DNA of 20,084 bases from AC-32 sp045806105 (GTDB taxonomy: Bacteria > Actinomycetota > Thermoleophilia > Gaiellales > Gaiellaceae): NCBI GenBank assembly GCA_045806105.1, contig JBJMJY010000006.1:1-20084 (forward strand), in the 5' to 3' direction. Positions 14,921-20,084 of the stretch are shown here, one piece after another; positions within the stretch are counted from its first letter, which is position 1; each line of letters begins with the position of its first letter. The notes below the pieces were generated by a model, which worked only from the letters and a program-made list of their open reading frames with translations, had not been told where the DNA came from and ran no database searches. The translations under genes and the position numbers were made by a program.

Positions 14921-16195
14921 TCAGGTCTCGACCCTGATCCGGCCGGTGCGCTGGTGCGTCAGGGTCGCTCCGGCCCAGTCGATCACCGCCTTGGCGCGGT
15001 CCTCGTTCGTCGGCAGCAGCGCGAGGTGCACGGTGCCCCAGGCAACCTGCGCCTTCTTCCCCTTCATCGTCCGGCCGGCGAGCATCTGCACGACCGCAGC
15101 ACCGCGGCCGATCGTCGCCATCGTGCCCTTGTCGTGGTACTTGAACGGCTTCGGCTCCTTGCCCGCGACGAGCCTCGCGATGGTCTCGCCCGCGTGCTCG
15201 CCCGACTGCAGTGCAACCGAGCCGAGCTGCGGGAGAACCTGCTGTGTCTTCGGGTCCGTAATCGCAGCGATGTCGCCGAGCGCGAGGACCTCCGGGTGCG
15301 ACGCGAGCCGCAGCTGCTCATCGACGCCCAGGCGGTTGCCCTTCTCGAGCTCGACCCCGAGCGAGCGCACCAGCGCGTTTCCCTGCAGGCCGGCACCCCA
15401 GACGAGCGTGTGCGCCTGCAGGACCGTTCCCGACGCGAGCGTCACCCGCTCGGGCGTGATCGACTTCACCACGTCGCCCGTGACGACCTCCACTCCGCGC
15501 TCGACCAGCGCCTGCTCGGCGTAGGCTCGGAGCTCGGGCTTGAACATCGAGAAGAGCTCCGGCGAGGCCTCGACCAGCACGACCCGGCCGGAGCCGTCGC
15601 GGAGGTCCGGGTAGTCCTTCAGCAGGACGCCGTTGTAGAGCTCTGCCAGCGCGCCGGCCGTCTCGACGCCGGTCGGGCCGCCCCCGACGACCACGACGTT
15701 GAGCGCCCCGTCCTCCGCAAGCCCCGGATTGCGGTCGGCCGCCTCCCAGCGCTCGAGGATGTGGTCCTTGAGCCGCACCGCGTCGGGCAGCGTGTAGAGC
15801 GGAAACGAGTGCTCCGCTGCGCCCTCGACGCCGAAGAAGTTGACCTCGGCCCCGAGTGCGAGCACGAGGTAGTCGTAGCGCTGGGGCTCGAGCTCTTCGA
15901 ACCGCGCCTCTCGCGCGTCGAGGTTCAGGGAGACGACGCGGTCCTGGTGGATCCGCGCGTTGTCCTGGCCGTGGAAGAGGTCGCGGATCGAGTGGCCGAC
16001 GGCGGGCTGCTCCAGCAGGCCGGTCGCGAGCTGGTAGAGCAGCGGCTGGAAGGTGTGGTAGTCGTGCTGGTCGACCAGGACGACGTCGACCGGAGTCTTC
16101 TCCAGCTTTCGGGCGGCGCCGATCCCGGCGAACCCGCCGCCGAGGACGAGGACGCGCGGGCGAGAGCCGTTGGCGGCGGGACGGGGGGTGCCCAC
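14921..16195 (-). CDS. ndh: Type II NADH:quinone dehydrogenase (NDH-2)
   Basis: NDH-2 is a single-subunit flavoprotein on the inner face of the membrane that moves electrons from NADH to quinone without pumping protons. The 424-residue product has the FAD site VLVLGGGFAGIGAARKLE (15-32), the quinone-side HTFQPLLYQLATG (47-59), the NADH site VVVVGGGPTGVETAG (167-181), ALGDIA (305-310) and KGTMATIGRGAAV (356-368). The C-terminal segment (about 384-410, VAWGTVHLALLPTNEDRAK and on) replaces the more hydrophobic membrane-anchoring helices of many NDH-2 proteins, so its attachment may be amphipathic. The start is a GTG with no Shine-Dalgarno but with TAGCCT 8 bases upstream, suggesting a leaderless message. 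It is the first gene of the five-gene minus-strand unit. It is a close relative of other pyridine nucleotide-disulfide oxidoreductases, but the motifs favour NDH-2. Confidence 0.93.
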   Translation of the reverse strand: MGTPRPAANGSRPRVLVLGGGFAGIGAARKLEKTPVDVVLVDQHDYHTFQPLLYQLATGLLEQPAVGHSIRDLFHGQDNARIHQDRVVSLNLDAREARFEELEPQRYDYLVLALGAEVNFFGVEGAAEHSFPLYTLPDAVRLKDHILERWEAADRNPGLAEDGALNVVVVGGGPTGVETAGALAELYNGVLLKDYPDLRDGSGRVVLVEASPELFSMFKPELRAYAEQALVERGVEVVTGDVVKSITPERVTLASGTVLQAHTLVWGAGLQGNALVRSLGVELEKGNRLGVDEQLRLASHPEVLALGDIAAITDPKTQQVLPQLGSVALQSGEHAGETIARLVAGKEPKPFKYHDKGTMATIGRGAAVVQMLAGRTMKGKKAQVAWGTVHLALLPTNEDRAKAVIDWAGATLTHQRTGRIRVET

Positions 16196-16203
16196 GGCGG
16201 TTC

Positions 16204-16209
16204 AGGCTA
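16204..16209 (-). promoter_or_regulatory. Candidate leaderless -10 box for the ndh operon
   Basis: The minus strand reads TAGCCT, a TANNNT box, ending 8 bases before the GTG at 16195. No close -35 is seen; an inverted repeat occupies that zone. Confidence 0.45.
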
Positions 16210-16231
16210 GACACGGCCTCCCGTTGGCCGG

Positions 16232-16248
16232 TCACCCAATGAGGGTGA
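16232..16248. promoter_or_regulatory. Inverted repeat, possible operator of the ndh operon
   Basis: TCACCC (16232-16237), five bases AATGA, then GGGTGA (16243-16248) form a perfect dyad. It lies about 23 bases upstream of the candidate -10, so it covers the -35 zone of the ndh promoter. A hairpin in RNA is unlikely to matter there if transcription starts at the GTG. The regulator is unknown. Confidence 0.45.
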
Positions 16249-16256
16249 ATCGCGTC

Positions 16257-16274
16257 AGCGAGCAGCGAGCAGCG
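16257..16274. repeat. Short tandem repeat AGCGAGC, two and a half copies
   Basis: AGCGAGC occurs at 16257-16263 and 16264-16270, followed by AGCG. It lies in the 85-base gap between ndh and the upstream phosphatase-family gene, just beyond the inverted repeat. No function is evident. Confidence 0.6.
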
Positions 16275-16280
16275 TCGATA

Positions 16281-17240
16281 TCAGGTCGTGCTGAGCTCGA
16301 GCCAGAGCGGCCGGTGATCCGAGATGTGGTACCGCACGTAGCTCAGGAACTCCTTCTCCGTGCGCGCGCTCCACAGATCCTGGAAGAGCGCGCCGTCGAA
16401 GTCGAACACGTTGCTCGCGCCCGTGAAGCGGTCTTTCGTCGGGCCCGGGAAGAAGGCGATCTGGTCGAACTGGTTGTCGGAGGCGATCGCGGCGGCGATC
16501 TGCGAGCTGTGCTGCGGCGTCTCGAGGCCCAGCGAGACGAGTGCGTCGAAGATGCGGTCGCCCGGCGCGGCGCGGGGGAGGTTGAAGTCTCCGAGCGGCA
16601 CGATCTCCGAGACGTACGAGTTCGCATCCTTATGCGTCCGGTCCGCCCACCAGGCGACGGCGAAGGTCTCGAGGGTGCGGCGGTCGAGGTCGGCCGGCGC
16701 CGTCGAGCCGTAGAAGAGGTGCACGTTGAGGAGGGCGAAGCGGAACCCACCCGCTTCGAAGCTGGCCAGGTACGGGCCGCGGTCGAAGCCGGTGAAGGGC
16801 GCCGTCGCCCCCCGCCGCGCGATCCTCGGCAGCTGGCTCGGCGGGATCGCGATGCGGCCGACCTCGCGGAGCCGCTTGACCTTGCGGCTGTCGTAGAGGA
16901 AGGCCTGCCGCTCGCGGTTGCCCGACGCGTCGGAGAAGAGCAGGTCGTAGCGACTCGGCAGGTGGTCGTGGATCGCCTCGATCCCGCGCAGGTCGTCGTT
17001 CACCTCCTGCACCGCGACGAGGTCGAACCAGCCGATCACCTCGGCGATCAGCGCGTAGTCGCTGTCGAGCCGGTCCTGCACGCCAAGGTTGGCGACGTTC
17101 CAGGTGCCGACGAGCAACGTGTCCTTCGTCTTCGGCGGAATCTGCCGGCCTGGCTTGTCGCGCCTGTACGCCCTCAGCGCCGCACGCTCGCGCGCCGGGT
17201 CGTAGGTGTAGTCGAAACGCGGCTTCGGAAAAGGCGGCAC
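16281..17240 (-). CDS. Endonuclease/exonuclease/phosphatase (EEP) family protein
   Basis: The 319-residue product shows the EEP fold motifs in order: GTWNVANLG (45-53), AVQEVN (76-81, metal-binding E79), NVHLFYGS (172-179), PLGDFNLPR (215-223, D218 and N220) and HISDHRPLW (305-313, catalytic H309). The family hydrolyses phosphodiester or phosphomonoester bonds in nucleic acids, phosphoinositides and sphingomyelin using divalent metal. The substrate here cannot be told, but the protein lacks a signal peptide, which argues for a cytoplasmic role. It starts at a GTG with no Shine-Dalgarno; a TTGACA / TGCAAT promoter places the start of transcription at or next to the GTG. It diverges from the ABATE/CGNR gene with 52 bases between starts. 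Confidence 0.9.
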   Translation of the reverse strand: MPPFPKPRFDYTYDPARERAALRAYRRDKPGRQIPPKTKDTLLVGTWNVANLGVQDRLDSDYALIAEVIGWFDLVAVQEVNDDLRGIEAIHDHLPSRYDLLFSDASGNRERQAFLYDSRKVKRLREVGRIAIPPSQLPRIARRGATAPFTGFDRGPYLASFEAGGFRFALLNVHLFYGSTAPADLDRRTLETFAVAWWADRTHKDANSYVSEIVPLGDFNLPRAAPGDRIFDALVSLGLETPQHSSQIAAAIASDNQFDQIAFFPGPTKDRFTGASNVFDFDGALFQDLWSARTEKEFLSYVRYHISDHRPLWLELSTT

Positions 17241-17247
17241 CGAGACG

Positions 17248-17277
17248 ATTGCAGCGCGTCGGCACGTCTGCTGTCAA
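17248..17277 (-). promoter_or_regulatory. Sigma-70-like promoter of the EEP gene
   Basis: The minus strand reads a perfect TTGACA (complement of 17272-17277), 18 bases, then TGCAAT (complement of 17248-17253), followed by 7 bases and the GTG at 17240. A leaderless transcript is predicted. This is the best promoter by eye in the window. Confidence 0.6.
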
Positions 17278-17283
17278 TAGCGT
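17278..17283 (+). promoter_or_regulatory. Candidate leaderless -10 box of the ABATE/CGNR gene
   Basis: TAGCGT lies 9 bases before the ATG at 17293 and abuts the TTGACA of the opposite promoter. The same hexamer precedes cydA. No clear -35 is seen. Confidence 0.45.
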
Positions 17284-17292
17284 TGAGCGTCG

Positions 17293-17859
17293 ATGCCGCT
17301 GACACGAGACGAAACGCGAGGCTCCGGGCTCGCAGTCGCCGTCGACCTCGTCAACACCTGGGACGAGCTCCATCCGGAGCCCGACCTGATCGAGGGACTG
17401 GACGACGTTCGGGTGTGGCTCGAGTGGCACGGCCTACGAAGCGCCGCGCGGCGGCTGAACGAAAGCGACGTCGGCCACGTCCGTGAATTGCGGGCGCGCT
17501 TCGACCGTGTCTTCGACGCTGGAGACGAATCGGAGGCGGCGGCCCGCCTCAACGAGTTGGCGCGCGAGTACGGCCGGCCGCCGGAGCTCGAGCAAGGCGA
17601 CGGCGGTTGGCGGCTCCGGTCGTGGCCGGACGAGCGCGAGGGGCTTTCCGCCGTGGCCGCCTACGCGACCGCGGGGCTGCTCGACGCCTTCCAGCAACTC
17701 GGCTGGCGGCGGTTCGGCCGCTGCGCCGGTTCCCCGTGCCGCTGCGCCTTCGTCGACCGCAGCCGCAACCGGACGCGGCGCTACTGCTGCAACCTTTGCG
17801 CCGACCGGGTCGCTCAGGCCCAGTACCGCGCGCGCAAACGGGGACGCCCCGCCCCCTGA
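17293..17859 (+). CDS. ABATE-domain protein with CGNR-type zinc finger (probable regulator)
   Basis: The 188-residue product opens with VAVDLVNTWD (15-24), typical of the ABATE domain that precedes CGNR zinc fingers. It ends in a cysteine cluster at C144, C149, C151, C165, C166 and C169 within FGRCAGSPCRCAFVDRSRN (141-159) and TRRYCCNLCADRVAQAQYRA (161-180). The family's FVDxSRNxxRRYC is well kept, but the CGNR box is CADR here and the second cysteine pair is one residue shorter than usual. Such proteins are thought to be DNA-binding regulators; targets are unknown. It diverges from the EEP gene, which it may regulate. A GC-rich hairpin overlaps its stop codon. Confidence 0.87.
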   Translation: MPLTRDETRGSGLAVAVDLVNTWDELHPEPDLIEGLDDVRVWLEWHGLRSAARRLNESDVGHVRELRARFDRVFDAGDESEAAARLNELAREYGRPPELEQGDGGWRLRSWPDEREGLSAVAAYATAGLLDAFQQLGWRRFGRCAGSPCRCAFVDRSRNRTRRYCCNLCADRVAQAQYRARKRGRPAP

Positions 17860-17875
17860 GGGTGGAGGCGGGGCG
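17845..17875. terminator. Strong GC hairpin between convergent genes
   Basis: CGCCCCGCC (17845-17853) pairs perfectly with GGCGGGGCG (17867-17875), a 9-bp stem with a 13-base loop. The loop contains the stop codon of the ABATE/CGNR gene. It lies between that gene and the convergent secreted-protein gene, so it can serve both. No T-tract follows. Confidence 0.6.
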
Positions 17876-17887
17876 CAGGGAGAAGCT

Positions 17888-18397
17888 CTAGGACAGCCCC
17901 TCGCAGGTGGCCGGGAACTGGTTTGGATCCTGACGCCCGGTCGACTTGACGATGGCGAGCGGTGTGAGCACGTCGGCCGGGTCGGCGATGTAGACGAGCT
18001 TGCCGACGTCGGCGAAGATCGTCCCCTGTCCGGGGGCGGTCAGGTGCCCGTCGTTGCCGTTGATCGTGACCGTCACCGTGCCGTCGGCGTTCGGCTCGAC
18101 GACGAACGGACCCGCGAGCACCGTCGTCAGCGTCTTGCCGTTCGCCGGGTTCGTGTAGGTGATGTGGAAGTCGACGGCGTGCGTGACGTCCCTGCCGCTC
18201 GAGAAGAGCGTCTCGCGCAGCGTGCCCTCGCTGTGAACCACGAAGGGAAACGGGCACACCCCCGGGCCTGCGGGCAGCGTGAACGTGCGGTTCACCTGCG
18301 TGATCGTCGTCACCGGCTGGTCGGCAGCTGCAGTCGGGACAAGCGTCGCGGCGGCAGTGACCGCGAGCGCCGCCACCGCACCGAAAGACTTCGTCAT
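17888..18397 (-). CDS. Secreted protein of unknown function
   Basis: The 169-residue product begins with a typical signal peptide (MTKSFGAVAALAVTAAATLV...), a probable cleavage after A25 in PTAAA-DQ. The mature part is mostly beta-prone, with VVHSEGTLRETLF, HITYTNPANGKTLTTV and TVTVTINGNDGHLT, and holds two cysteines (C48, C165) that could form a disulfide outside the cell. There is no lipobox, no anchoring helix and no catalytic motif that I recognise. The start is firm, with GGGAGGAG about six bases upstream of the ATG. It lies downstream of the 82-residue gene on the same strand, separated by 104 bases that include a hairpin. Confidence 0.8.
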   Translation of the reverse strand: MTKSFGAVAALAVTAAATLVPTAAADQPVTTITQVNRTFTLPAGPGVCPFPFVVHSEGTLRETLFSSGRDVTHAVDFHITYTNPANGKTLTTVLAGPFVVEPNADGTVTVTINGNDGHLTAPGQGTIFADVGKLVYIADPADVLTPLAIVKSTGRQDPNQFPATCEGLS

Positions 18398-18432
18398 CTC
18401 TCCTCCCGTCAGGTACGTACTTCCGAAAGACG

Positions 18433-18449
18433 CTGACGCGCTGCGTCAG
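18433..18449. terminator. Perfect hairpin: terminator of the small gene or operator of the secreted-protein gene
   Basis: CTGACGC (18433-18439), three bases, then GCGTCAG (18443-18449). Read on the minus strand it is followed by CGTCTTT, a weak T-rich tail, 53 bases after the small gene's stop, which suits a terminator. It is also 36-52 bases before the secreted-protein ATG, where a promoter or operator would lie. The rest of the 104-base gap shows nothing clear. Confidence 0.45.
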
Positions 18450-18501
18450 TGGCTAAGACGGGAAACGCCGCTGATCAGTTAGCGAGCTGTGTCGACCGCC
18501 G

Positions 18502-18750
18502 TCAGTGGACGATCTCGGTGCGGACGAGGTAGTCCTCGACCGCGAGGAGGAAGCTCGCGTCGTTCGCGATCTCGGCCAGCGTGCCCTTGGTCAGGTCGTC
18601 GAGCTCCGCGTCTTGTGCGAGCTCGAACAGAAACGGGCCGAGCTTGCCGGCCTGCGAGAGCGCGGACATGCGCAGGACGAGGTCGCGCGTGACGTCGTCC
18701 TGGTTGATCGCCTCGAAGGACTCGAGGTTTTCGTGCAGCGTGTGCAGCAT
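18502..18750 (-). CDS. Small helical protein of unknown function (82 aa)
   Basis: The 82-residue product is predicted helical, acidic and without membrane segment or signal peptide: ENLESFEAINQDDVTRDLVL, ALSQAGKLGPFLFELAQD and TLAEIANDASFLLAVEDYLV. I do not recognise a family. The ATG at 18750 has no clear Shine-Dalgarno. It starts 39 bases after the parB stop on the same strand, so it may be carried by the par transcript, but a small inverted repeat sits in the gap. A coding gene is favoured by its regular amphipathic composition and normal codon look. Confidence 0.6.
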   Translation of the reverse strand: MLHTLHENLESFEAINQDDVTRDLVLRMSALSQAGKLGPFLFELAQDAELDDLTKGTLAEIANDASFLLAVEDYLVRTEIVH

Positions 18751-18755
18751 TCACA

Positions 18756-18768
18756 GGGTCAACGACCC
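18756..18768. repeat. Short inverted repeat between parB and the small gene
   Basis: GGGTC (18756-18760), three bases AAC, GACCC (18764-18768). It lies in the 39-base gap after the parB stop. The 5-bp stem could be a weak terminator or binding site, or chance. Confidence 0.3.
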
Positions 18769-18789
18769 GTCGCTGCCTTTGGGTACGGG

Positions 18790-19632
18790 CTACGCCACTC
18801 TTTCGAGCGCCTCGGCCAGCTCCGCCAGCTCGGTCTCGTCCGTGAAGGCGATCTCGAGGCGGCCCGAGACGATCCGCGCCGGAAAACCGGTCACCCGCTC
18901 GGCCGCCTTGCCCACACGCTCGGCGAGCGCCGGGTCGACCTTGGGGACCTTGCGCGGCTTCGTCTTGGCGCCGGCCCAGCGCGCTGCCCGCTCGGCCGCG
19001 CGCACCGACATGCCCCGCCTCACGATCTGCCGCGCCAGCCGGCGGCGGCCGTCGTGGTCGGGCACCGCGAGCACCGCACGCGCGTGACCCTCGGTCAGGT
19101 CGCCACGCTCGACGAGGCCGAGCACGTCGTCTGGGAGCTCGAGCAGCCGCAGGCGGTTCGAGACCGTCGGCTTGGCCTTGCCGACCCGCTCGGAGAGGTC
19201 GCCGAGCGAGAGCTCGAACTCGTCCAGGAGGAGCGCGTACGCCCGAGCTTCTTCAACCGCCGAAAGCTCCTCGCGTGCCACGTTCTCGACGAGGCCGAGC
19301 AGCAGCGTGTCGCGGTCGTCGGCGTCGCGAACGAGCGCGGGGACCGTCGGCAGGCCGGCCTCACGGGCGGCGCGCCAGCGCCGCTCGCCGGCGATCAGCT
19401 CGAAGCCGCCGGCCTGACGCGGTCGCACGACCACCGGCTGGACGAGGCCCTGGGCGCGGATCGAGTCCGCCAGTGCCGAGGTCGACTCGTGGTCGAATCG
19501 CTTGCGCGGCTGGCGCGGGTTGGCGTGGATCGTCTCGACGGGCAGGTGCGCGAGCTCCGGCTCGCCGGGGCCGCCGACGAGCAGCTCGAGCCCGCGGCCG
19601 AGACCACGGCGCTTCTCAGGAACGGCCGACAA
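18790..19632 (-). CDS. parB: Chromosome-partitioning protein ParB
   Basis: ParB is a CTP-dependent clamp that loads at parS sites near the origin and works with ParA to separate chromosomes. The 280-residue protein has the N-terminal RRGLGRGLELLV (8-19), the nucleotide-binding GERRWRAA (82-89) and ENVAREEL (116-123), a helix-turn-helix at about 141-164 (LSLGDLSERVGKAKPTVSNR within it) and a C-terminal dimerisation region (about 235-280). All are in normal order and length. The best start is a TTG at 19632 inside the end of parA (17-base overlap); it gives the usual short N-terminus, and no ATG or GTG lies close by. Translational coupling to parA is likely. Confidence 0.95.
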   Translation of the reverse strand: MSAVPEKRRGLGRGLELLVGGPGEPELAHLPVETIHANPRQPRKRFDHESTSALADSIRAQGLVQPVVVRPRQAGGFELIAGERRWRAAREAGLPTVPALVRDADDRDTLLLGLVENVAREELSAVEEARAYALLLDEFELSLGDLSERVGKAKPTVSNRLRLLELPDDVLGLVERGDLTEGHARAVLAVPDHDGRRRLARQIVRRGMSVRAAERAARWAGAKTKPRKVPKVDPALAERVGKAAERVTGFPARIVSGRLEIAFTDETELAELAEALERVA

Positions 19633-20084
19633 GCTCCATCGCCACCTTCCAGTACGCGTCGGCGCCGGCGGACGCGCGATCGTAGGCCGTCACCGGGAGC
19701 CCGTGGCTCGGCGCCTCGGCGACGCGCACCGAGCGCGGGACCGAGGCGCGGAAGACGAGCTCGCCGAAGTGCCGGCGCACCTCGGCGGCGACGTCGGCCG
19801 CCAGCCGCGTGCGCCGGTCGACCATCGTCAGCAGGACCCCGCCGAGCGCTAGCCTCGGATTCAGCCGCGAGCGGACGAGCTCCACGGAGCCCACCAGCTG
19901 CGCGAGCCCCTCGAGCGCGTAGTACTCGGCCTGCACCGGCACGAGCACGCGATCGGCTGCGGCCAACGCGTTGACGGTCAGGGGGCCGAGCGACGGCGGG
20001 CAGTCGACGAAGACGAATGCATACGAGTCGCCCGCCCGCGCGAGAGCCTCGGCCAGGTAGCGCTCGCCGTCGGATCGGCGAGAG
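19616..20084 (-). CDS. parA: Chromosome-partitioning ATPase ParA, 5' end cut by window edge
   Basis: The reverse strand reads an open frame from the right edge to the TGA at 19616, about 156 codons of the C-terminal part of a ParA/Soj ATPase. It includes the Walker B-type segment SYAFVFVDCPPSLGPLTVNA, then VLVPVQAEYYALEGLAQL (family motif), GVLLTMVDRRTRLAADV and FRASVPRSVRVAEAPSHGLP. The deviant Walker A must lie beyond the window. It overlaps parB by 17 bases, the normal order for a chromosomal par locus. A TTG at 19966 lies within the domain and is not a real start. Confidence 0.95.
   Translation of the reverse strand, partial: SRRSDGERYLAEALARAGDSYAFVFVDCPPSLGPLTVNALAAADRVLVPVQAEYYALEGLAQLVGSVELVRSRLNPRLALGGVLLTMVDRRTRLAADVAAEVRRHFGELVFRASVPRSVRVAEAPSHGLPVTAYDRASAGADAYWKVAMELVGRS

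Noticed and set aside
18397..20084. parS site near parAB
   Set aside because: No TGTTTCACGTGAAACA-like 16-mer was seen by eye in the window.
1..20084. CRISPR array, insertion sequence, prophage or toxin-antitoxin genes
   Set aside because: No regular direct-repeat array, transposase, integrase or phage-like gene was found; all sizeable stretches are explained by housekeeping-type genes, and no gap without a gene exceeds 300 bases.

Overview
The window is GC-rich, densely packed bacterial chromosome with no sign of mobile DNA. GTG and TTG starts, frequent 1-4 base gene overlaps, TANNNT -10 boxes 7-9 bases from start codons (leaderless style), an ABATE/CGNR-type regulator, cydABDC and a DUF151 bifunctional nuclease all point to Actinomycetota. 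A deep-branching class such as Thermoleophilia is a guess from the look of the small proteins; no phylogeny was possible. The parA-parB pair at the right edge marks a chromosomal segregation locus, so the origin may lie nearby, but no parS site was seen.

Layout. 1-795: the end of a DUF151 nuclease gene and a small protein (minus strand), then a lone tRNA-Ile(GAT) on the plus strand followed by an unusual nested stem-loop. 891-7637: an aldose 1-epimerase gene (minus) divergent from a tight cydABDC operon (plus) encoding cytochrome bd quinol oxidase and its ABC exporter. 7669-9044: two divergent membrane proteins of unknown function. 16195 down to 9041: a five-gene minus-strand unit, in order of transcription type II NADH dehydrogenase, a glucose-6-phosphate dehydrogenase variant, a GH15 glycosidase, a GMC flavoprotein oxidoreductase and a DMT-family permease. 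16281-17859: an endonuclease/exonuclease/phosphatase-family protein divergent from an ABATE/CGNR regulator. 17888-20084: a secreted protein, a small helical protein, parB and the 3' part of parA (all minus).

How the genes may work together. The two main units both concern sugar-derived electrons and quinone. GH15 can free glucose from glucan or trehalose, the epimerase interconverts its anomers, glucose-6-phosphate dehydrogenase and the GMC enzyme can oxidise sugar, NDH-2 passes NADH electrons to quinone without pumping protons, and cytochrome bd returns quinol electrons to oxygen at low efficiency. This would be a low-coupling, sugar-oxidising respiratory module. That joint role is inference from gene content. 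The most unusual observations are a glucose-6-phosphate dehydrogenase lacking the usual Rossmann-loop lysine, a CxxCxxCx4C cysteine cluster in the GMC enzyme, apparently leaderless promoters including two interlocked divergent ones, an inverted repeat at the ndh promoter, and a potassium-channel-like membrane protein with no recognisable filter.
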